Notes: generated from the sequence alone by a model not told the origin. Positions 51,462 through 60,241 are shown, counted from the first letter of the stretch. The stretch: DNA of 64,000 bases from an uncultured Eubacteriales bacterium (GCA_902775345.1 CACYLW010000001.1:1-64000), one strand, 5' to 3'. Made by a program: numbers and translations.

Positions 51462-53168
51462 ATGTACAAAGGAATCGCAGCATCTAGGGGAATCGGTATC
51501 GGCAGCATCTGCCGCATAATAGAGCAGGATCTTTCTTTTGAGGCAAAAATGGTCTCGGATACAGCTGCTGAGAAGGCCCGTTTCCAGAAAGCCATAGATG
51601 ATTTCGTAGAAGAAACATATGCAATGGCTGAAGATGTTAAGAAAAACATCGGTGAAAAAGAATCAGAAATCCTTTTGGGACATGCAGTCATGATCTCCGA
51701 CCCGTCAATGTCGGGAGAGATGTTCAGCATGATAGAAGCCGGACAGTGTGCTGAAGCTGCACTTACAGGTGTCTGCGACATGTTTTACGGCATATTTTCC
51801 ACTATGGATGATGAGATGATGAAGCAGAGAGCATCCGATATCGCAGACGTCAAGTTAAGCATCCTCAAGAAGCTTCTCGGCGTCAAGGATATCGAGATCG
51901 GAAAGGTTCCAAAGGGAACCGTACTCGTCTGCAAGGATCTGACACCATCAATGACGTCACAGATCGTTAAGGAGAATGTCGCCGGAATCATAACAGAGGT
52001 GGGCGGTCCTACTTCTCATTCCGCAATTCTCGCAAGAGCTCTTGAGATTCCGGCCGTATTATCGGTTCCGGGAATCGTTGATCTGGTCGAAGACAAGGAT
52101 GCGGCTATCGTAGACGGTACTTCGGGAGATGTATTCATCAATCCTGAAGGAGACGTCCTTGCAAAATACGTTGACAAGCGCGAAGAGTTCATTAAAAAGA
52201 GAGAAGAACTGAAGAAATTCATCGGCAAGGAAACTCTTACTGCTGATGGCGATAAGCTTGAGATCTTCTGCAACATCGGTACTCCAAAGGATGCGAAAAA
52301 AGCCATGGAATGCGACGGCGAAGGCGTTGGCCTGTTCCGTTCGGAGTTCCTGTTCATGGACAACACGCACCTTCCAACCGAAGAAGAGCAGTTTGCAGCA
52401 TATAAAGAAGCACTTGAAACCATGGAGGGCAAGACTGTCATCATCCGTACACTCGATATCGGCGGTGACAAGGACATCCCTTATATGGACTTCGAGAAAG
52501 AAGAGAATCCGTTCCTCGGATTCAGAGCTGTCAGATACTGCCTCGCTAATCCGGACATGTACAAGACTCAGCTCCGTGCCATTACAAGAGCAAGCGCTTT
52601 CGGAAAGGCAAAAATCATGGTTCCGCTCGTTACCACGGTAGATGAGGTCAGGGCGGTCAAAAAACTCGTCGCTGAGATCAAGGAGGATCTCCGCAAGGAG
52701 GGAATAGCATTTGACGAAGACATCGAAGTAGGATGCATGACAGAAACAGCAGCATCTGCTGCAATAGCAGATCTCCTTGCTAAGGAAGCAGACTTCTTCT
52801 CGATCGGAACAAATGACCTCACGGGTTACACAATGGCAGTAGACAGAGGCAATGCGAAGGTTGCTTATCTGTACTCGGCATTCCAGCCTGCAGTACTCCG
52901 CTCGATCAGACAGATCATCAAGGCTGCAAAGGAAGCGGGCATACCTGTAGGAATGTGCGGAGAAGCAGCGGCAGATCCTCTTATGATTCCGCTCCTCATG
53001 TCCTTCGGACTTGACGAGTACAGCGTAAACCCTGTGCTTGTCCTTACGGCTCGCTCCATTATTTCAAAATGGTCAAAAGCTGAAGCTGATGCCCTTGCCG
53101 ACAAGGTCATGGCAATGGACAACATCGAAGACGTCGTTGCAGCACTCAAGGCAGCGGCAAAGGAATAG
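51462..53168 (+). CDS. ptsI: PTS Enzyme I
   Basis: The 568-residue protein is Enzyme I, which moves phosphate from phosphoenolpyruvate to HPr. The active-site histidine is H186 in GGPTSHSAILARAL. The C-terminal PEP-binding barrel contains EGVGLFRSEFLFMD and MCGEAAADPLMIPLL, with the catalytic Cys in the latter. Length is normal (about 570-575). The first residues MYKGIAASRGIGIG are typical. RBS is GGAGG and a terminator follows at 53183. It is the last gene of the gutM operon. Confidence 0.96.
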   Translation: MYKGIAASRGIGIGSICRIIEQDLSFEAKMVSDTAAEKARFQKAIDDFVEETYAMAEDVKKNIGEKESEILLGHAVMISDPSMSGEMFSMIEAGQCAEAALTGVCDMFYGIFSTMDDEMMKQRASDIADVKLSILKKLLGVKDIEIGKVPKGTVLVCKDLTPSMTSQIVKENVAGIITEVGGPTSHSAILARALEIPAVLSVPGIVDLVEDKDAAIVDGTSGDVFINPEGDVLAKYVDKREEFIKKREELKKFIGKETLTADGDKLEIFCNIGTPKDAKKAMECDGEGVGLFRSEFLFMDNTHLPTEEEQFAAYKEALETMEGKTVIIRTLDIGGDKDIPYMDFEKEENPFLGFRAVRYCLANPDMYKTQLRAITRASAFGKAKIMVPLVTTVDEVRAVKKLVAEIKEDLRKEGIAFDEDIEVGCMTETAASAAIADLLAKEADFFSIGTNDLTGYTMAVDRGNAKVAYLYSAFQPAVLRSIRQIIKAAKEAGIPVGMCGEAAADPLMIPLLMSFGLDEYSVNPVLVLTARSIISKWSKAEADALADKVMAMDNIEDVVAALKAAAKE

Positions 53169-53182
53169 AGACTTTTACAGGG

Positions 53183-53215
53183 AGCCTGTGCTTTTACAGC
53201 ACAGGCTCTTTTTTA
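53183..53215 (+). terminator. Intrinsic terminator of the PTS operon
   Basis: GAGCCTGTGC (53183-53192) pairs with GCACAGGCTC (53200-53209) around TTTTACA and is followed by TTTTTT. Confidence 0.92.
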
Positions 53216-53264
53216 GTTTCCGCATATGATAAAATAATAAAAAGTGAACGTAAGGCAGTGGCCG

Positions 53265-54806
53265 ATGGTAACAATGAAGGAAGTAACGGGAAAAATACCT
53301 GTAATAGTAGGGGCCACAGGACACAGGGATCTGAGGGATCAGGATCTTGGCGCTCTCAGGGATGCAGTACGCGCGGAATTCGGGGATCTGATGACTAAGT
53401 ATCCGAATTCGGAACTTGCCGTAATGACATGTCTTGAGGAGGGAGCTGATCAGCTTTGCGCTGAGACTGCGCTTGACATGGGCCTTGAGATCATAACTGT
53501 GCTGCCTGTGCCGGCCGGCGAGTATTCAGAGAGATTTGAAGGAGATGCCCGGAGAAAGCTGAACGAACTGATGGGCCGCTCATCAAAGACTTTTGTCGTG
53601 CCTCATGAGGAGCGGGCCGGGATATACATAGCAGAGCACTGTCATATCCTGCTGGCGCTGTGGGACGGATCTCCGGGGGAAAACGGAGCATGCGATACGG
53701 CAGCTGTAGTTCAGGCAAAACTCAGGAACCGTACAAGCGGAAGCGCAGGTGAGCAGCTGCGAAAGAACGATGGAGTTGTCGTTCAGATCGTTGCACCGCG
53801 TTCGGGGTCAGACAGTACATGCATGGAAGCAGGCAAAGTCGTAATACACGGAGACGAAGCCGCCGGCAGCAGGATGCTCAGGGATACCGATGATTACAAC
53901 AAGGACTGCGGGTCCCTTGGATGTACAGCAGATGACAAGCTCTCTGCGGTTTATATGGTTTCCGACCGGCTCAGTATAGTCAATGACATAAAGGACAGAA
54001 GGGTGCTCATAGGTCTTTCCGTATGCGCGACTGTCCTGGCGGTTGCGTTCCTGCTGTATGATGAAGCGGAACTGCACTGGATGATCGTGCTGTGCGGACT
54101 GATGATCATTTCACTCTTTGTGATAAACGCGTTTACAAGGTGGACCGGGTTCAACGCAAGATATGTCGAGTACAGGATGCTGGCGGAAGCGTGCAGGGTG
54201 CAGACGTATCTGCGCACTGCAGGCATATGCCGCGAAGTCACGGAAATAATGCCGTGGAATCTGCAGATAGAGATCCCTTGGGTAAGCAGGGCGATGTCCG
54301 CGGTAACGGCAGGCGAAAAGGCCGGCAATAAGAACAGCGTACTGAATATGTGGATACTCGATCAGCGGGATTACCACAGAAAAGCGCTTATGAGAACCGA
54401 ATTGCAGCTCAGACGGAATGACCGCATGGTCACTGCTGCGCTGATCATAACCATCGTGACTTATGTGGCGGCACTGCTGTTTGAGACAGTCTGCTGCGGC
54501 ATGATCTCGGGAACCAGCATGTTTGCGCCTGAAACAAACGATGCAGTCAGGACGGGCTTCAAACTGTGCATGGGCGTGTTTTCGGCACTCACCATTTTTG
54601 CCAACAATTATTACGGCAGGCTGGCTCTTCCGAATGTCATTGATGACCACCGGAAGATGGTGATGCTGTATGAAGAGGCGGAACGTGAGATAACGGATAA
54701 AGGCGAGGATGAGGCTCTTCTGCTGCGTTTAGCTGAGGATGAACTCTGTGAGAATGCAAACTGGTATGCTTACCAGAGCAAGCATGACCGGGGACTGGGA
54801 ATATAA
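53265..54806 (+). CDS. SLOG domain plus SLATT-like 2TM effector protein
   Basis: This 513-residue protein has an N-terminal Rossmann-like SLOG domain (about 8-190) with VIVGATGHRDL, TCLEEGADQLCAETALDMG and CHILLALWDGS, which form a nucleotide-binding pocket. The C-terminal part has two helix pairs (about 245-291 and 385-450) around the segment YVEYRMLAEACRVQTYL, as in SLATT domains, and ends in a helix (DDHRKMVMLYEEAEREI onward). In theory papers SLOG-SLATT proteins are predicted conflict systems: a nucleotide signal opens a membrane pore and harms the cell under phage attack. No second component is adjacent. The ATG at 53265 follows AAGGCAG; a GTG at 53244 is an alternative. Confidence 0.65.
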   Translation: MVTMKEVTGKIPVIVGATGHRDLRDQDLGALRDAVRAEFGDLMTKYPNSELAVMTCLEEGADQLCAETALDMGLEIITVLPVPAGEYSERFEGDARRKLNELMGRSSKTFVVPHEERAGIYIAEHCHILLALWDGSPGENGACDTAAVVQAKLRNRTSGSAGEQLRKNDGVVVQIVAPRSGSDSTCMEAGKVVIHGDEAAGSRMLRDTDDYNKDCGSLGCTADDKLSAVYMVSDRLSIVNDIKDRRVLIGLSVCATVLAVAFLLYDEAELHWMIVLCGLMIISLFVINAFTRWTGFNARYVEYRMLAEACRVQTYLRTAGICREVTEIMPWNLQIEIPWVSRAMSAVTAGEKAGNKNSVLNMWILDQRDYHRKALMRTELQLRRNDRMVTAALIITIVTYVAALLFETVCCGMISGTSMFAPETNDAVRTGFKLCMGVFSALTIFANNYYGRLALPNVIDDHRKMVMLYEEAEREITDKGEDEALLLRLAEDELCENANWYAYQSKHDRGLGI

Positions 54807-54816
54807 AAAACTGACG

Positions 54817-54849
54817 AAAAAAAGCGCCTTGTGAGGCGCTTTTTGTTTT
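54817..54849. terminator. Intrinsic terminator
   Basis: AAAAAGCGCCT (54819-54829) pairs with AGGCGCTTTTT (54834-54844), with A-runs before and T-runs after, so it can end both the SLOG gene and the convergent ATP-grasp gene. Confidence 0.9.
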
Positions 54850-54856
54850 GTCCGGG

Positions 54857-56077
54857 TCAGTTGTACAAAGTCGGCATTATCAGCGGACCCTGTTCGTCGA
54901 GTACGTAAGTGACATATTCACGCACTTCGTCTTCCGTATCAAGGAGGGCCATGTACATCTGATTACCCATTGCCGCTACGAAGACGTCAGGCATGCGCTG
55001 GCACATGGTTATCCTGCTTCCGTAACGGGAGAGTATCTCATCACGATCATGCGTGTGCCTGAAAGTATCCTTAGTGCCGATAAATACGCAGAAACGGTCA
55101 GGTCCGCCCTTTTCTTTCGTGCTGTGCCCGTAACATGCCATGTCGGCCCATATCTTATATACATCCGTTGAGTGCGAATAGTTCATCATGTCAGGGATGA
55201 AGCCTCCGGCAGGACGCATGTTGACCTCAAGTCCTACGAAATCTCCAACGCCGGCGAGACCCTTGCGGGCTTCGGTCAGCCTGAAGAATTCGAAGTGCAC
55301 AAAGCGGCTCTTTACCTTAAATCCTTTCAGGGCTTTGCGGCCGTAATCGCGCAGCTGGTCAGGAACATCCGGCAATATGAAAATGATGGCTTCCGTGCCG
55401 TCGTTTACTGAATCTGCGACATTCACACACCTGAGAGTGGATTCAAAAATCGGATCTCCGTTCTGATCGCAGATCGCGTCATAAGTGTAGATATCGCCTA
55501 CGATGTATTCCTCCATGACGTAGTCCCTGCCGGATACGGCATCGAAAAATGCCCTGAGATCCTCGTCGCTTTCTATCTTATAAGTCTCACTTGCGCCGAC
55601 TCCTACATTCGGTTTTGCGAAGACCGGATATCCGCCGATCTCATCAAGGAAATCCTTTGCTGCTTCGATGGTGGATACACGGTGCTGACGCGCGGAAGGG
55701 ATGCCTGCCGCCTTGTAGACAGGTTTCATGGCAGCCTTGCTCTTCCAGAGCGCGAGCTCATCAGGCTGCACTCCGGTAGTCACGTTGAAATCCTGTCTCA
55801 GCTTTGCGTCGAGTTCCAGCCAGTATTCGTTGTTGGATTCGATCCAGTCGATTTTTCCGTGCTTAAAGGCAAAGTAGGCGACCGCGCGGTAGACCTGACC
55901 GTAATCCTCCATGGAATCCACTTTATAATATTCGGTCAGAGATTTTTTAAGGTCCTCGTTCAGCGAATCATAAGGAGCATCTCCGATGCCCAGAACGTTT
56001 GCGCCGTTCTTATGGAGTCTGTCGCAGAAGTTCCGGAAATTATCCGGAAAGTTTGGTGAGATAAAAACAAAATTCAT
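54857..56077 (-). CDS. ATP-grasp family ligase
   Basis: The 406-residue protein has an ATP-grasp fold like biotin carboxylase or carbamoyl-phosphate synthase large subunit. A pre-ATP domain covers 1-105 (FVFISPNFPDNFRNFC), then YPVFAKPNVGVGASETYKI binds ATP (about 165-185), YVMEEYIVGDIYTYDA follows, and FVGLEVNMRPAGGF holds the metal-binding Glu and Asn. It joins a carboxylate to an amine or similar nucleophile through an acyl phosphate; the substrates are unknown. A longer frame opens at 56191, but the ATG at 56077 has a GGGAAC upstream and starts directly in the domain. It is divergent from the PIG-L gene. Confidence 0.83.
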   Translation of the reverse strand: MNFVFISPNFPDNFRNFCDRLHKNGANVLGIGDAPYDSLNEDLKKSLTEYYKVDSMEDYGQVYRAVAYFAFKHGKIDWIESNNEYWLELDAKLRQDFNVTTGVQPDELALWKSKAAMKPVYKAAGIPSARQHRVSTIEAAKDFLDEIGGYPVFAKPNVGVGASETYKIESDEDLRAFFDAVSGRDYVMEEYIVGDIYTYDAICDQNGDPIFESTLRCVNVADSVNDGTEAIIFILPDVPDQLRDYGRKALKGFKVKSRFVHFEFFRLTEARKGLAGVGDFVGLEVNMRPAGGFIPDMMNYSHSTDVYKIWADMACYGHSTKEKGGPDRFCVFIGTKDTFRHTHDRDEILSRYGSRITMCQRMPDVFVAAMGNQMYMALLDTEDEVREYVTYVLDEQGPLIMPTLYN

Positions 56078-56262
56078 AATGTTCCCTGTTTCATTTTCAA
56101 TACCCGTGATAACTGATTCCATGCCGGGCATGGAAGTTACTGGTAATTCTACACTATACCGCAAAAAACACGCAAGTTTGGAAAGGTTCATTATATAATT
56201 ATTACAACGGAATCAGAGCGGCGTAAGGTTACAGAAGAGGAATACTTGTACAGGGGAAAAAT

Positions 56263-57033
56263 ATGAGTCTGACAAAAGCGGTACTGAAAATAGCGGCGCC
56301 GGTGCCAAGGATAGAAGGTTTTTCACGGTATCTGTTCATCGGACCGCATCCGGATGACATAGAGATAGGCTGCGGGGCAACTGCGGCAAAGCTTGCGGCA
56401 GAGGGGAAGACGGTCACCTTCCTTATACTGACTGACGGAAGATACGGTGACGGTTTTTCCGGAGGAATCAGGGGGGATGATCTTGTCGCGCTGAGAAGGC
56501 GGGAATCCATAGCTTCAGCAGAGCGCCTGGGTGTGAAGGATGTGCGTTTTCTGGATCTGTGTGACGGCGGCTTTTATGACTACAGGGATATGATAAGAGG
56601 GATCGCGAAGACTGCCGGCGAGTGCGCGCCTGATCTTATATTTGCACCTGATCCATATACGGGGCGTGAGTGCCACATAGACCATCTGAATACGGGACGA
56701 GCTGCATCACACGTCGCGTATCTGGCGCCGTACCCGGGCATAATGGAAAGAGAAGGAGCTGATGCCGCGGATGTGAAGGGCATCGCCTATTACATGACTG
56801 CGAAGCCTAACCGCTATGTAAAAGTCAGTAAGGAGATGTTCGCGCTGCAGAACGAAGCTCTTTTTGGCTACCATACGAGCCAGTTCCCTGAAGGAAGCAC
56901 AGAAGCAAAACAGCTTCAGATGTATCTGAAGCTGCGGTCGGCTGATTTCGGATTGAGGAACATGTGCAGACATGCAGAGGGATTCCGCGTTCTGGGACCT
57001 GTACACATGCACTGTACGCCGGAGAGCGTCTGA
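56263..57033 (+). CDS. PIG-L (LmbE-like) deacetylase
   Basis: The 256-residue protein belongs to the PIG-L family of zinc-dependent N-deacetylases. The zinc and catalytic motif is FIGPHPDDIEIGCGA (H29, D31, D32), and the third ligand region is ECHIDHLNTGRAASH. Relatives deacetylate GlcNAc-inositol, bacillithiol precursors, diacetylchitobiose or lincomycin intermediates. No glycosyltransferase is next to it, so the substrate stays open. It is convergent with the GntR gene (4-base gap) and divergent from the ATP-grasp gene, so a joint pathway with that ligase is possible only as a guess. Confidence 0.88.
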   Translation: MSLTKAVLKIAAPVPRIEGFSRYLFIGPHPDDIEIGCGATAAKLAAEGKTVTFLILTDGRYGDGFSGGIRGDDLVALRRRESIASAERLGVKDVRFLDLCDGGFYDYRDMIRGIAKTAGECAPDLIFAPDPYTGRECHIDHLNTGRAASHVAYLAPYPGIMEREGADAADVKGIAYYMTAKPNRYVKVSKEMFALQNEALFGYHTSQFPEGSTEAKQLQMYLKLRSADFGLRNMCRHAEGFRVLGPVHMHCTPESV

Positions 57034-57037
57034 CGGT

Positions 57038-57697
57038 TCAGAAATACTGCGCGATGCGGCGCAGCTTGGACTGTTCCATGTGGTTCTCCATCGCCTTGCG
57101 CCCTGCGGCGGCGTTTCTTGCCTCGAATGCCTCATATATGGCTTTATGCTCTTCAAGTATGGCCTTGAGGCTTTCTTCAGTATATGTTTTATGAGGCGCT
57201 GAATATTTCAGATAAGTATGATAGATCGACAGCGTCTTCTGCAGCATGCGGTTCTTTGTGCCCGCATAGATGATGCTGTGGAACTGCGTATTGAAAGAGA
57301 GGACTTTCTCGACATCTTCCTTGAGGGTGTAGAATTCCATGAATTCCAGGCTTTCCGCCAGCGTGTCGATCTCCTCGCTGCTCATGCGCTTTATTGCCCA
57401 TTCCACGGCCTGGACTTCAAAGTGTATCCTGAGATCGAAAAGATCCGATATGTCGCGCTTTGTGAGACCTGTTACAAATGCGCCGCGGTTCGGTATGTTT
57501 TCGATCAGCCCGTCCGCCTCAAGCTGTCTGAAAGCTTCTCTTACAGGCGTCCTGCTCACGCTGTATCTTTTGCAGACTGCCTGCTCCGTGAGCTTGCTTC
57601 CGTCAGGAATGGAGCCGGAGAGTATGTCTTTCTGAAGCTCTGAATACAGTCCGGCCGAAAGAGGCTGATTTGATTTTTCTCCGTTGATGATATCCAT
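57038..57697 (-). CDS. GntR-family regulator (FadR subgroup)
   Basis: The 219-residue protein has a winged helix-turn-helix (about 12-80: LTEQAVCKRYSVSRTPVREAFRQLEADGLI, cited by region 38-67) and an all-helical FCD effector domain (about 90-215), which binds small carboxylic acids. Divergence from the aconitase-citDEF-icd operon suggests that it controls it and senses citrate or a related acid. A perfect palindrome lies just upstream of its start (57730-57741), downstream of its own promoter, a layout for autorepression. Confidence 0.88.
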   Translation of the reverse strand: MDIINGEKSNQPLSAGLYSELQKDILSGSIPDGSKLTEQAVCKRYSVSRTPVREAFRQLEADGLIENIPNRGAFVTGLTKRDISDLFDLRIHFEVQAVEWAIKRMSSEEIDTLAESLEFMEFYTLKEDVEKVLSFNTQFHSIIYAGTKNRMLQKTLSIYHTYLKYSAPHKTYTEESLKAILEEHKAIYEAFEARNAAAGRKAMENHMEQSKLRRIAQYF

Positions 57698-57729
57698 TAT
57701 GCACCTCGGTTTTCCATACGTTTTATACT

Positions 57730-57741
57730 ATTGTATACAAT
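57730..57741. promoter_or_regulatory. Candidate GntR operator, perfect palindrome
   Basis: ATTGTATACAAT is a perfect 12-base palindrome of the TNGTNNNACNA type used by FadR-subgroup GntR proteins. It lies 33 bases upstream of the GntR start codon. Confidence 0.6.
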
Positions 57742-57744
57742 TTC

Positions 57745-57772
57745 AGTATACCCTTTTGATCCCCAAAGTCAA
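57745..57772 (-). promoter_or_regulatory. Promoter of the GntR gene
   Basis: On the minus strand TTGACT (57772-57767), a 16-base spacer and TATACT (57750-57745) precede the GntR gene; the palindrome at 57730 overlaps the expected start of transcription. Confidence 0.6.
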
Positions 57773-57831
57773 TAAAGAACAACAGTAATTTCTTTGAAAT
57801 AAAGCTCTTTTACCGAAAAACAAGTAAAAAC

Positions 57832-57862
57832 AAAAATGATAGACAACCTCTATCATTTTTTG
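57832..57862. promoter_or_regulatory. AT-rich 11-bp dyad in the divergent region
   Basis: AAAAATGATAG (57832-57842) pairs perfectly with CTATCATTTTT (57850-57860), then another T. It looks like a terminator but lies between two divergent genes and upstream of the aconitase promoter, so an operator with ATGATAG half-sites is as likely. Confidence 0.4.
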
Positions 57863-57873
57863 GTTAAATTGTA

Positions 57874-57903
57874 TTGGAATTAAATCAATGGCAATTCTAT
57901 AAT
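57874..57903 (+). promoter_or_regulatory. Promoter of the aconitase-citDEF-icd operon
   Basis: TTGGAA (57874-57879), an 18-base spacer and TATAAT (57898-57903) lie 73 bases before the ATG at 57977. The leader between them holds no clear structure. Confidence 0.6.
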
Positions 57904-57976
57904 CAAAATGCAGGGGACTGTTTCCCAAGCGTTAAATCCAGTGAAAACCGTATTGTTTCGGGAAAGGAAGGAAACA

Positions 57977-60220
57977 ATGATCAAGTATTATCAGCAAGGT
58001 ACTGTATGGCACAACGGCGCCCCGCAGAATGCAGCACAGGACGCTGACAAAAGCGCCGGAAGAAACGGCACTATCGCCTATCAGATACTGAATGCGCACC
58101 GCGCTCAGTCTGATGACGGCATTTTCCATATCAGCTTTGATGCGTTAGTTTCGCATGATATCACCTATGTCGGGATCATCCAGACGGCCAGGGCAAGCGG
58201 CCTCAGAGAGTTCCCGATTCCTTATGCCATGACAAACTGCCACAACAGCCTTTGTGCTGTAGGCGGCACCATTAACGAAGACGACCATGTATTCGGTCTG
58301 TCTGCCGCAAAGAAATACGGCGGGATATACGTTCCGGCAAATCAGAGTGTTATCCACTCGTACGCAAGGGAGGAACTGGCTGCCTGCGGAAACATGATAC
58401 TCGGATCTGACAGCCATACACGCTACGGCGCTCTGGGTACCATGGGAGTAGGAGAAGGAGGACCTGAGCTCGTTAAGCAGCTCCTTAAGAACACCTGGGA
58501 CATAACTCCTCCTGAAGTAGTGCTCTGCTATGTGACCGGCAAGCCTAAAAAGGGCATTGGGCCGCACGATGTGGCCATCGCTCTTGTAAAGGAGACATTC
58601 GGACAGGGACTGGTCAAAAACAAGGTGCTCGAGTTTGCGGGACCGGGCCTTGAATACCTGCCTTATGACTTCAGAAGCGGCATCGATGTCATGACTACTG
58701 AGACAACATGCCTCTCTTCGATCTGGGCAACCGATGATGAGATCAGAAAATACTATGAGATCCACAAGCGCCCTGAGTGCTATAAGAAACTCGAACCGAA
58801 GGAAGGCGCATACTATGATGCAATCATAACTATCGAACTGGACAGGATGGAGTCGATGATCGCACTTCCTTTCCATCCGTCAAATGCGTATACAATACAT
58901 GAGTTCCTCGAAAATGCTGATGAGATCCTCGCCGGCGTTGAGGCGGAAGCTGCAAAGAAGTTCCCTAAGGCACATCTCGATCTCAGGTCGAAGGTGAGCG
59001 ATAAGGGAGTATTGGCGAACCAGGGCATCATCGCAGGCTGCTCCGGCGGTATTTTCGACAACATAGTCGAAGCTGCAGACATACTCAAGGACAGAAGCAC
59101 CGGCAACGGATACTTCTCGCTCTCGGTGTACCCTACAAGCGTCCCGACCAGTCTGGCGCTCACACGTGCGGGCAAGACGGAAGTTCTTCTTGAGGCCGGC
59201 GCAGTCATCAAGCCGTCGTTCTGCGGACCTTGCTTCGGTGCGGGAGACGTACCGGCAAACAACGGTCTTTCCCTCCGCCACACGACAAGGAACTTCCCGA
59301 ATCGTGAAGGATCGAAACCGGGCGAGGGCCAGATAAGCGCTGTCGCTCTCATGGATTCGAGGTCGATCGCTGCTACAGCCGCAAACGGCGGATATATAAC
59401 CGCAGCTACAGATATAGATTACGAAACCGAGCAGGTACCGTACACATTCGATAACGAAGTATACAAAAAACGCTGCTACTACGGATTCGGAAAGGCAGAG
59501 CCGGATACCGAACTCATACTCGGACCGAACATCACCGACTGGCCTAAGATGTATGAGCTGGCAGACAACATGCTGCTCGAGCTCGCGGCGGTGATAAGAG
59601 ATCCGGTCACTACTACAGATGAACTCATACCTTCGGGCGAAACGAGCTCGTACAGGAGCAATCCTCTCCGCCTGTCGGAATTTGCGCTTTCGCGCCGCGT
59701 TCCGGAGTACGTCGGACGTTCCAAGGCAGTAGCGGCTGACGAAGCTGCCCGCCGTGCCGGAGAGAAGCCGGCTAAGATGGTAAAGGTCCTCGGAGCTGTC
59801 GGAGACGCCGAAGAACTGCTGAAGAACACTCAGTTCGGCTCATGCGTATTCGCCAACAAGCCGGGCGACGGATCGGCCCGTGAGCAGGCTGCATCCTGCC
59901 AGAAGGTGCTCGGCGGTTTTGCCAACATCTGCTATGAGTACGCCACTAAGCGCTACCGCAGCAACTGCATCAACTGGGGTATCCTGCCGTTCACGCTGGC
60001 AGAGGGCGACGAGTTCCCTTATGAGGACGGAGATTTCGTATTCGTACCGGGTATCCGTGCCGCGATAGAAAGCGGACAGGAAGAGATACCTGCAAAGGCT
60101 GTCCGCAAGGACGGATCGGTCAGTGACCTGACACTCTACGTGAAGGGACTCACTGAAGATGAAAAGACCATAATCCTCGAAGGCTGCCTCATGAATTACT
60201 ATGCGGCACAGAATAAATAG
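57977..60220 (+). CDS. Aconitase-family hydratase
   Basis: The 747-residue protein belongs to the aconitase superfamily (single-chain, YbhJ/hydratase-like branch). The [4Fe-4S] ligands are the cysteine of IIAGCSGG and the two of SFCGPCFGAG. Domain 4 (swivel) lies near the C-terminus, about 595-745, with the segment TQFGSCVFANKPGDGSAREQA. It should isomerise citrate and isocitrate, given its neighbours. An earlier in-frame ATG at 57908 exists, but 57977 follows AAGGAAGGA and gives the family start. It leads an operon with citD, citE, citF and icd. Confidence 0.85.
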   Translation: MIKYYQQGTVWHNGAPQNAAQDADKSAGRNGTIAYQILNAHRAQSDDGIFHISFDALVSHDITYVGIIQTARASGLREFPIPYAMTNCHNSLCAVGGTINEDDHVFGLSAAKKYGGIYVPANQSVIHSYAREELAACGNMILGSDSHTRYGALGTMGVGEGGPELVKQLLKNTWDITPPEVVLCYVTGKPKKGIGPHDVAIALVKETFGQGLVKNKVLEFAGPGLEYLPYDFRSGIDVMTTETTCLSSIWATDDEIRKYYEIHKRPECYKKLEPKEGAYYDAIITIELDRMESMIALPFHPSNAYTIHEFLENADEILAGVEAEAAKKFPKAHLDLRSKVSDKGVLANQGIIAGCSGGIFDNIVEAADILKDRSTGNGYFSLSVYPTSVPTSLALTRAGKTEVLLEAGAVIKPSFCGPCFGAGDVPANNGLSLRHTTRNFPNREGSKPGEGQISAVALMDSRSIAATAANGGYITAATDIDYETEQVPYTFDNEVYKKRCYYGFGKAEPDTELILGPNITDWPKMYELADNMLLELAAVIRDPVTTTDELIPSGETSSYRSNPLRLSEFALSRRVPEYVGRSKAVAADEAARRAGEKPAKMVKVLGAVGDAEELLKNTQFGSCVFANKPGDGSAREQAASCQKVLGGFANICYEYATKRYRSNCINWGILPFTLAEGDEFPYEDGDFVFVPGIRAAIESGQEEIPAKAVRKDGSVSDLTLYVKGLTEDEKTIILEGCLMNYYAAQNK

Positions 60221-60241
60221 GGATTTACCGGGAGGAAAACC

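Noticed and set aside
48212-53168. The whole cluster as an ordinary sorbitol operon.
   Set aside because: No SrlD-type dehydrogenase, SrlR or SrlQ is present, while an aldolase, TIM-like protein, YjbQ and DRL-like oxidoreductase are. Sorbitol is still possible as one substrate.
57832-57862. The AT-rich dyad as a simple terminator.
   Set aside because: It lies between divergent genes with no transcript known to arrive from either side, so it is listed as a regulatory dyad with low confidence.
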